In this document: piece after piece, positions 57,396 through 64,000 of the stretch
Layout of the letters: each line of letters opens with the position of its first letter
Position numbering within the stretch: the stretch's first letter is position 1
Source: Pseudomonas sp. MWU13-2105
GTDB taxonomy: Bacteria; Pseudomonadota; Gammaproteobacteria; Pseudomonadales; Pseudomonadaceae
Reading direction: 5' to 3'
Assembly (NCBI RefSeq): GCF_023242315.1
Contig: NZ_JALLIY010000001.1
Coordinates: 310,001 to 374,000 of the forward strand
DNA: 64,000 bases
Notes under the pieces: generated by a model
What the model saw: only the letters and a program-made list of their open reading frames with translations
The model's database searches: none
Told to the model about the DNA's origin: nothing
Made by a program: the position numbers and the translations under genes

Positions 57396-60300
57396 CTAGT
57401 CGAGTATCGCCACCCGATCCTCGCTTGTCGTCGCGCGCGACCGCTCAGTGGCGCCATTCAAGACTTCCAGGGTAAGCGTGCCGATCCGGGACTCGCGCTC
57501 CTGGACAGACAATGACTGGGTCTCCTGCTCGTAGGCCAGATACAGGAACCGGCACCAGAACGGCTGGGATACCAGGTAGCGGTGCAGGCCGTTCGCTTCC
57601 GGCGGCAACGTTTCCATCTCTCGGACATAGTCGACCATCGTCTCAAGCTCCGTGTGGTCCAACTGCACCCGCTCCGTGTAGAACCGCTCGTTGCACAGGT
57701 CAGGCAACTCCAGGCGCTCGCCCAGCTGTTCCCAGTAGGCCCGGTAAATCGCCGGATCGATGGTCTTGTCCCAGAACATCAGCAGGCGGAACTTGCCCTT
57801 CAGCAAGCGCAGTATCCGGGCCCTGGCGGCGGCTTTGTCGACCACCGCGAGTGCCTGGTGGCAGAGCACCGCGAACTCGAGTTCATTGAAGACCCGCAAC
57901 CGTTCCATGCCCTGCGCCGCCGCCGTGCGTTGCAGGAGGAACAGTTGCCGGCACAAGTCCGCACTGTCGGCCGCCGCCGCCATGATCCGCCAGACCCGCT
58001 CTGTCAGGTTCCGGCGCGCACTGGAGAACTGCGGATCATAGAACGTCGCCAGGGCACTGAGGTTTTCCAGGAAGGCGAAAAAGCCAGCGGCATGCGGCTC
58101 GTCCCTGACGCATTGCCAGCATTCGTTCTGATGCGTGGTCCGGTCCATGGCCGCGCCCCAGGCCTCGATGCCGACCGGTGCGGCAAGCTCGGCCGAGGTG
58201 AGCCCGAAGGTAATGCCCGCGCCCTTTTTTTCCCGCGCATACACCGACAGTTTGGTCATGCTATCGGGCAGCAGCGGATTGCCTTCCAGGTTCACACCAC
58301 GGTTGAGCGACAGCGGGGCCAACAGCACGGAATCGGGTACCTGTTGGATGCGATTATGCGACAGGTTCAGGACCACCAGTTGCTTGAGGAAGAGCACACC
58401 CGAAGGCCAGGCATCGATCGCGGTCCGGCTCAGGTCCAGTGACTGCAAGTCCGCCAGGGCAGCGAAGTCGGGGAGTAACTTCAACGGGTTGCCACGCAAG
58501 TTCAAGTACTTCAACTGCCGCAGTCCCGCCAGTTGCAAGGCGCCCGCCGTCGTCAGGGCAATCTGATTGCCCTCCAGGTCGAGCTCTTGCAGGCCGTGCA
58601 TCTCGCCGATCTCATGGGGCAGGCGCTTCAACCCGGCCCCAAACAGGCGCAGATGCTGCAAGGCTGGAAAGGCCCGCAGGAAAGCGCTCAGATAGCGGAT
58701 ATCCAGGTTCATGTCACGAATCAGCAGCTGGGTCACGTGTTTGAACGGCACGTTGAGTATCGGCATCTGCTCGACGGAAAAGCCTTCAAGCAGCAGCACG
58801 CCACCCAGGACATTACGACTTTCCCAGCGCCAGCAACGGCGGATCCTGGATGCCATTGCCTTGCGCATTCTGAGCGCCAGGCTGCGGTCCGTGCCCTCGA
58901 CCTGCGGGACATCGAGCCAGACTTCCAGGTCGCTGCGCAACCTGCGGTAGTCATGCTCCAAGGCTTCGACCGCCGCCCGTTGCTCCACTCTCGTACGTCC
59001 CAGCGAGCGGAGCAGGTCGAACAGTTCCTGACTGGTCGCGCCGCGATAGAGTCTTTTCAGCGTACCGAACACCTCCACCGGCGGCAGGCCCGCGCCGCGC
59101 CCGCTCAGCTCGATTCCTATCCGACCGCCGCGCTGACGCACCAGACGCCATGGCACCGCCGCCCAGGCATGCGCCGGACGCAGACCGAGGCGACGGCGCA
59201 GTTCCCCACGTTGGCGAATCGCCTGTTGATAGACCAGGGTCTTCAACTGCGCTCTCGGGTCCTGGGCCGCGCCCCTGGGCAAGCGCGCGGGCAGATCCTG
59301 GATCACCCGCGACAAGGCCAGGAGCAGGTCACTTTGCCGCGTGCCCCGACGGGAAACCTGCTCGCCCTCGACCATGAATGCCTCATAACCATCAGCGCTC
59401 TTCACCACCACCCGCCGTTTGCCGAGCTCGGCGCTGCCACTGCTGTCCAACAAGGCGCCGTCGATGCTCGCCGCGCGCAGCTCAATGCGCGCCTGGCTTG
59501 GCCAACCCGGCAATTCCTTGAGCAGCGGCAGCAGGAACGGATCGCTCTGGGCATTCCCCAGCGCATCGGGACTCAGGCCTATGAGAACCCGGCTCAGGAT
59601 CGCTTCCTCACGCCACCAGCGGGCTTCTTCGGCCAGCGCCAGCGGGATGCGCCCGGTCTGGCGGATCAGCGTGCGCTGCCAGGCTTCGCTGTGCGCCAGG
59701 ATCTCGTCGGCCACACCGACCGGCAGGTCGGGGAACACCTCTTCGAGCGAACTCGCCAAAGGCTCCCCGGCCCTGGCCCGCTGCCTGGTCAGGCCGTCGG
59801 CCAATATCCGCCTGACTCGCCGGGCGTCACTCTCCAGGCCCCGCAGCAATGCACCGACCCACTGATCCTCGGTCGACTCGGGCGTGACCGCCAGCCACAG
59901 GCTATCGGCCTCGCCGAGCGTGGCGAGGGCCGTTTTAAACAGCGCGGGCAACGCCTTCGCACGCCAGTTCAGCGCGGCGAGCTGCCGTTCGATATCCAGG
60001 CAGTCCCTGAAGTGCCGCATGACCGCGGTCAGCAAGGCCGGAGGCCGCCGATTGCAAAAAATCGTCTGCCGCAACAGGCTGTCGGACGTCGCGCTGATGC
60101 TCAGTATCTGCCGGGCGACAGGCTCGGCAAATGACTCGGCTTGCCCGCCCAGGCGACGAAACGCGGTCAAGCCATCCCAGCGCAGCGGATTTTCGAACTC
60201 ATGCCACCAGGCACTCGCGCCGTTATGTTCCAGGCTCGGCGTGTAGGCCCCGGGCAGATCGCCAGGGTTGATCCGCCAGTCCTCCGGCAGACCGCAGTTT

Positions 60301-63300
60301 TCAATGCGGTACAGGCCCCCCTCGAGCATCAGGTAGGTGTTGCCGTCCAGCCGATAGCGACCGGCCTCATCAGGCAGCAGGGTCGCAGGCAGGCTGAACC
60401 GCTCCTGACAATGCTTGATCGGCAGGCGGATGCGGCCGTCCCGGGCCCGGCGCTGTTCCAGCACCGCGGCGAGCCACTTGCGCAAGACCTTGACGTCAGT
60501 GGCATCGGCCACGCCCAGCCGGCGCAGTTCGGGGGGCTTGAACAGCCCCGCCAGCGCCCGATAGAAGTCGTCATGGGTCGCACTCGTGCGCACCTGCGGA
60601 CACAGGCTCAGACCCAATTGCTCTTGCACCAGCAACTCGCCGGCCAGTTGCAGCCAGATCTCCGTATCGCGATTGGCGGCTCGGTGCTGATGGATCCCGT
60701 CCAGCATCCGGCCCAGGCGGGTCAAGCCCTGCGCATCGGCCAGGACGCGAGCCTGTTCGCCCGGCAGATCGGCACTCGCCAGGAAGTGCTGGCGTTGTCG
60801 CGAATCCAGCGGCATACGTCGCAGATGCTCGGCAATCCGCGCCAGCGACAATGCCGGGTACAGCTCCTGGAGTTTGAGCACCAGCGGCGGCAGGGACGGC
60901 GTGAGCAGCGACAGGTAATGCCGGGCCGGCGCCTGCGAGGTCGAGCGGGCCAGGCCATCATGGACACTGAGCATCTCGAACAGCGCGGGCCGCTCAAGCC
61001 GGGCCAGGGCCTTGATCTGCTGCCTTATGCTCTTGTTCCACTGGCGCCGGACAAAGGGCTCGAAGCGGCCCTTGAGCGGACAGTCGTCGGGCAACAGGCT
61101 GAGGATCAGTGCCTGTACCCCCTCTTCATGGGCGAGCGCGTTAGCGCTCGGCGGCGAGTCGACGGCATGCTCGACATAACCGCCCTCCTCCAGCCTTCGA
61201 ATGGTCACCTTGTGCTCGAAGTCCGTCGCTCGCGCCTGTCGACCATGGACCGCGAGCAACTCGCCCTCGGCTCCGTGGATAAACAGCCCGACCGTTTGCG
61301 GCCAGTCGGGCAGCCGTGGCAGCAGGCAGAACAGTACGCGTTCGGCCTCCACCGGCAAACTCAGCCGCGCATCGCTACTGGCGATCAGTGCGTCGAGGCC
61401 GGCGTCGATCTGCCGGCGGCGCACGGCCTCGACCAGGGACGCCGGTGGCAAGCCACCCGACCAGAGCACCTGGAGCGCCTGGCGGTCGATGCCGCTGATG
61501 CGCAACAGCACCTCGGCCTCTTCGCCGGTTCCCTGGCCCATCATCCGCGCCAACCAGCCGGCATCGCTCAGGCCGGCACTGTCATCCAGGTCCGCCAGCC
61601 AGTGCCGCGCCTGCGGGTCATAGAGCATCGGCGGACGAAATCCCGCCGCGTCGGGCCTGACCGCCACATAACGCTTGAGCGCGGCATCGTAGTCCAAGCG
61701 TATCTGCAACGAACGGCCGTTCTCGCGCACCTCGCCGAACAGCCGGCCGCCCTCCTCGAAAAGCCCCCGCTCATCCGCGACAAAGCGCTCTGCCAATCCC
61801 GTGACGGAAACGGCATAGCCGCTCAGGTCGATCTTCCAGAGCTGCTCCGTCCCTGGGCCCAGGGTTACCTTGCGCCAGCGCCCGATTTCCAGGGACAACG
61901 CCTGGAAACGCCGCTCCATGGCGCGCCCCGCGGCCCCCAGCACGCTCCCGCTCAGGATCATCATACCGAGACTGACCAGGGCCTGGCCCAGCGCCTTCGG
62001 CCTGCCCTGGAAAGTCGCCAGGACACCGTCGGCCAACTCCAGGCCCATCTGCGCGAACATCATCGTCGCCACCACCCGCCCCAGGACCCCGAAGCCACCT
62101 GGAACCGGCAACATCAGGACATTGAGCAACAGGTGCATGACGGCGAGAACGCCCTCCTTGACGGCTTGCAGATCGTGCTCGGTCTTGGACACCGCGATCG
62201 CCCGGGTATTCAAGCGAAAACGCCAGGCGTAGAACTCCGCCAAGGCCTGGCCGGGGCTGAAATCGGCACGCGCCGGGCCATACTCGAAAATCAGCTCGTC
62301 GATGCCCTCCCCCGACCAGAACCACTCGTAGACGTCGGCAAAAGTCGAGGTCCAGGTGACCGTCCCGGGCTTGCGGTGCGCCTTGATCCAGTGCCAGAAC
62401 TGATGCTGCTGCTTGAACGCCAATGACGAGATCAACCAGTGCAGTCGCTTATGGGCGCTGTCTTTTTGCACTTGCGCCTTGAAATCCTTTTCGAACGCCG
62501 CTTTTGAGTGGTGATAGCGCAAGGCGCCCTCCGGACGCTCGACACAGTAGCTGTAGAGCCCCTGGTGCCCGACGACCTCGAAGACCAGCAGCGGCAGGTA
62601 AATGACCTGCAGGGGCTCATGCTCGATATCGAAGAGGTGCAGCAACTCGCTCTCGATGGATTCCAGCACCCGGTCCAGGCGGGCCTTCAGCCCCCCCGGC
62701 AAACGCAGCGCGACATAACCGCCCTTGAGCCGGGGATGGGCCGTCGACAGCTCGTCCCTGAGGGTGACAAAGGCGCTGTAGCTCAGGCCCGTGGTGGCCG
62801 ACTGGCGGGCCGAGTCATACACGCCGAAACCGATCTCGGCCCCGCTGAAGGCCTGCATGGACCGCTCCAGCGGCCCGTCGGCGTGCAGCGCCCGCTCGAC
62901 ATGGGGCTTGAGCACGGCCCCGAGATTGAGCTCGCGGACGATCTCGACAAATTGCTCGGTCGAGAGCAACCAGCGTCGATCGTTGATATCGACCTTCTTG
63001 TCGAAGGAAATCCAGCGCCGCTTGAGGTTGGCGTAGTGGCTATCGGAAAAGGCGAAGTTCAGGCACGCGGCCTGCCACAAGGTCATGGTCAAGACGGTCA
63101 CCGTGCCGATCCGCCGCTCGAAGCTCTCCACCTCGACCAGAGGACCCTCGCCCTTGGGTTGGGGAACCTGCGCCTGCGCGTCGATCACGGTGTGCAGATA
63201 GGTGGTGTGCGGGTCGAGGTCCAGGCCCGAAACCTGTTTCAAACGTTCGCGCAGCGTTGCCAGGCCGGCGGCCTCGAAGGCCGAGACGACCTTCTCGCTC

Positions 63301-63575
63301 TCCGCGTCCAGTGCCGATCTGGCCGCCATCAGTTGCCGGTAGCGCCCCAGCCAGCTGCGCTGTTCGGCTTCATGCAACGGCCCCATGGCCGCCTTGAACG
63401 AGCTCGCCAGATGTTCGACGACCTGCTGCCGCGCCCAGCTCTGTTCGCAGTGCAGCAGGTCGGCGTCGCGCCGCAGAAAAGCCGACAACAAGGGGTCGTC
63501 GACCTCGGCGGGGGCCGGCGACGGGGTTTCGTCGCCGCTCTCGACATCCGTACTTTGTTCAACCGATAGGTTCAT
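57396..63575 (-). CDS. Giant DUF6543/LRR protein with NEL-like C-terminal domain
   Basis: The 2,059-residue protein has an N-terminal DUF6543 (dermonecrotic-toxin-like) region (residues ~30-450), a hydrophobic stretch with possible membrane segments (~468-558), a long helical middle, six or so leucine-rich repeats (~1625-1760; LQELDLEGNQI, LKYLNLRGNPL, LQSLDLSRTAI, LVVLNLSHNRI) and a C-terminal NEL-like domain (~1810-2050). Family members are E3 ubiquitin ligases delivered into eukaryotic hosts. The catalytic CxD motif expected before VFNELEFAVL appears replaced (AAAQGMERL, no cysteine). No signal peptide is seen. Activity as a ligase is therefore doubtful. Confidence 0.85.
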   Translation of the reverse strand: MNLSVEQSTDVESGDETPSPAPAEVDDPLLSAFLRRDADLLHCEQSWARQQVVEHLASSFKAAMGPLHEAEQRSWLGRYRQLMAARSALDAESEKVVSAFEAAGLATLRERLKQVSGLDLDPHTTYLHTVIDAQAQVPQPKGEGPLVEVESFERRIGTVTVLTMTLWQAACLNFAFSDSHYANLKRRWISFDKKVDINDRRWLLSTEQFVEIVRELNLGAVLKPHVERALHADGPLERSMQAFSGAEIGFGVYDSARQSATTGLSYSAFVTLRDELSTAHPRLKGGYVALRLPGGLKARLDRVLESIESELLHLFDIEHEPLQVIYLPLLVFEVVGHQGLYSYCVERPEGALRYHHSKAAFEKDFKAQVQKDSAHKRLHWLISSLAFKQQHQFWHWIKAHRKPGTVTWTSTFADVYEWFWSGEGIDELIFEYGPARADFSPGQALAEFYAWRFRLNTRAIAVSKTEHDLQAVKEGVLAVMHLLLNVLMLPVPGGFGVLGRVVATMMFAQMGLELADGVLATFQGRPKALGQALVSLGMMILSGSVLGAAGRAMERRFQALSLEIGRWRKVTLGPGTEQLWKIDLSGYAVSVTGLAERFVADERGLFEEGGRLFGEVRENGRSLQIRLDYDAALKRYVAVRPDAAGFRPPMLYDPQARHWLADLDDSAGLSDAGWLARMMGQGTGEEAEVLLRISGIDRQALQVLWSGGLPPASLVEAVRRRQIDAGLDALIASSDARLSLPVEAERVLFCLLPRLPDWPQTVGLFIHGAEGELLAVHGRQARATDFEHKVTIRRLEEGGYVEHAVDSPPSANALAHEEGVQALILSLLPDDCPLKGRFEPFVRRQWNKSIRQQIKALARLERPALFEMLSVHDGLARSTSQAPARHYLSLLTPSLPPLVLKLQELYPALSLARIAEHLRRMPLDSRQRQHFLASADLPGEQARVLADAQGLTRLGRMLDGIHQHRAANRDTEIWLQLAGELLVQEQLGLSLCPQVRTSATHDDFYRALAGLFKPPELRRLGVADATDVKVLRKWLAAVLEQRRARDGRIRLPIKHCQERFSLPATLLPDEAGRYRLDGNTYLMLEGGLYRIENCGLPEDWRINPGDLPGAYTPSLEHNGASAWWHEFENPLRWDGLTAFRRLGGQAESFAEPVARQILSISATSDSLLRQTIFCNRRPPALLTAVMRHFRDCLDIERQLAALNWRAKALPALFKTALATLGEADSLWLAVTPESTEDQWVGALLRGLESDARRVRRILADGLTRQRARAGEPLASSLEEVFPDLPVGVADEILAHSEAWQRTLIRQTGRIPLALAEEARWWREEAILSRVLIGLSPDALGNAQSDPFLLPLLKELPGWPSQARIELRAASIDGALLDSSGSAELGKRRVVVKSADGYEAFMVEGEQVSRRGTRQSDLLLALSRVIQDLPARLPRGAAQDPRAQLKTLVYQQAIRQRGELRRRLGLRPAHAWAAVPWRLVRQRGGRIGIELSGRGAGLPPVEVFGTLKRLYRGATSQELFDLLRSLGRTRVEQRAAVEALEHDYRRLRSDLEVWLDVPQVEGTDRSLALRMRKAMASRIRRCWRWESRNVLGGVLLLEGFSVEQMPILNVPFKHVTQLLIRDMNLDIRYLSAFLRAFPALQHLRLFGAGLKRLPHEIGEMHGLQELDLEGNQIALTTAGALQLAGLRQLKYLNLRGNPLKLLPDFAALADLQSLDLSRTAIDAWPSGVLFLKQLVVLNLSHNRIQQVPDSVLLAPLSLNRGVNLEGNPLLPDSMTKLSVYAREKKGAGITFGLTSAELAAPVGIEAWGAAMDRTTHQNECWQCVRDEPHAAGFFAFLENLSALATFYDPQFSSARRNLTERVWRIMAAAADSADLCRQLFLLQRTAAAQGMERLRVFNELEFAVLCHQALAVVDKAAARARILRLLKGKFRLLMFWDKTIDPAIYRAYWEQLGERLELPDLCNERFYTERVQLDHTELETMVDYVREMETLPPEANGLHRYLVSQPFWCRFLYLAYEQETQSLSVQERESRIGTLTLEVLNGATERSRATTSEDRVAILD

Positions 63576-63673
63576 GGCATGGCCTTCCTGATACGTCGTG
63601 GAAAGCCTCAGGTTATCCAGCCATTGATCCGTGACTGATCTACATAGATGTGGCGTGCCTTATATGGCGCGGT

Positions 63674-64000
63674 TCAGGCCACCCGGGCCGGCGTCGGTCG
63701 CAATACCGCCTTGGGTTTGCGGAACACCAGCACGTTGCCCGCCATCACCGCCACCAGCCCGAGCAGGGCCGGCGCACTCCAGTGATAACCCTCGGCATAG
63801 GCCGAGACATTCAATGCCACCAGCGGAAACAGCACCGTGCAGTAAGCAGCGCGTTCCGGGCCCATGCGCCCGACCAGGGTCAGGTAGGCGGTGAAGCCGA
63901 TCACCGAGCCCGGAATCACCAGGTACAGCAGCGAGCCGATATACCGCGTGTTCCATTCCATGGCGAACGGGATGCCCTGGACCAGGCAATAGGCGGCCAG
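63674..64000 (-). CDS. EamA/DMT-family transporter, C-terminal part
   Basis: Only the last 108 residues are in the window; the gene continues beyond 64000. It contains four hydrophobic helices (SLLYLVIPGSVIGFTAYLTLVGRMGP, AAYCTVLFPLVALNVSAYAEG, ALLGLVAVMAGNVLVF) with the family pattern of the second EamA half. The family exports amino acids and other metabolites; the substrate is unknown. Confidence 0.85.
   Translation of the reverse strand: MAAYCLVQGIPFAMEWNTRYIGSLLYLVIPGSVIGFTAYLTLVGRMGPERAAYCTVLFPLVALNVSAYAEGYHWSAPALLGLVAVMAGNVLVFRKPKAVLRPTPARVA

Noticed and set aside
60141..62426. 761-codon plus-strand frame opposite the giant DUF6543/LRR gene
   Set aside because: The composition (Gln, Arg, Pro, His) is typical of an antisense shadow, and the opposite strand carries clear LRR and NEL-like patterns across the whole gene.

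Overview
The window is chromosomal DNA from a Pseudomonas of the P. fluorescens complex. The grounds are uniformly high-GC coding DNA, a complete alginate operon, the dauBAR D-arginine locus, Aap amino-acid transport genes, and a dozen REP-type inverted repeats (core GCCGGC-TTGC or GGGC-AAGCCC, usually in facing pairs) in the intergenic gaps. No tRNA, rRNA, insertion sequence, prophage or CRISPR array was seen.

Layout. (1) 1-7,350, housekeeping and miscellaneous: the end of rlmF, an HU protein divergent from the nucleoid protein NdpA, a membrane glutaredoxin, a GST, a decayed gene (3,363-3,699), a GIY-YIG protein, an NTF2-like protein, a CynX-type MFS exporter with its FadR-type regulator, and an orphan YgiT/MqsA zinc finger. 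(2) 7,353-18,330, amino-acid transport and catabolism: aapJQMP, an EstB-type esterase, rhlB, dauB-dauA-dauR and a cationic amino-acid binding protein. (3) 18,684-23,938: moaCDE, PIN-PhoH ATPase, a NodB-like protein with a degraded metal site, yaaA. (4) 23,939-41,532: the alginate operon algD-8-44-K-E-G-X-L-I-J-F-A, behind a long leader with a good AlgU (sigma-22) promoter and closed by a strong terminator. (5) 41,533-50,188: an accessory, AT-richer segment holding the wreck of an insecticidal Tc toxin locus (a TcB N-terminus and a shortened, frameshifted TccC-like gene), a VapBC-type module, two copies of a DUF6124-type gene with a shared promoter and leader, and a thioredoxin-like gene. (6) 50,189-57,372: an AaeXAB-like efflux operon with a NodT-type outer-membrane channel and divergent LysR regulator, then a 2-ketoacid reductase. 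(7) 57,396-63,575: a 2,059-residue DUF6543/LRR/NEL-like effector, followed by a partial EamA transporter.

Most unusual signals. (a) A 20-bp element, CTGTCATTTCTGACAGTAGC, occurs three times exactly and once in variant form in segment 5. It always has the same orientation towards the gene downstream and lies 60-67 nt from the start codon in three of four cases, in front of the TcB remnant, the TccC-like gene, the thioredoxin-like gene and a 21-codon mini-ORF. It looks like the operator of an undescribed toxin regulon. (b) The DUF6124-type gene at 44,947 is preceded by a highly structured leader with its own terminator. A second, broken copy at 49,589-49,904 keeps the same upstream 21-mer, the same spacing and a first hairpin with one compensatory base-pair change. 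(c) The TccC-like C-terminus, read through three frames, gives what appears to be a decayed zinc-peptidase warhead. (d) A GTCCA-N3-TGGAC dyad with matching outer arms lies before both dauB and the cationic amino-acid binding protein gene and is a candidate DauR operator.
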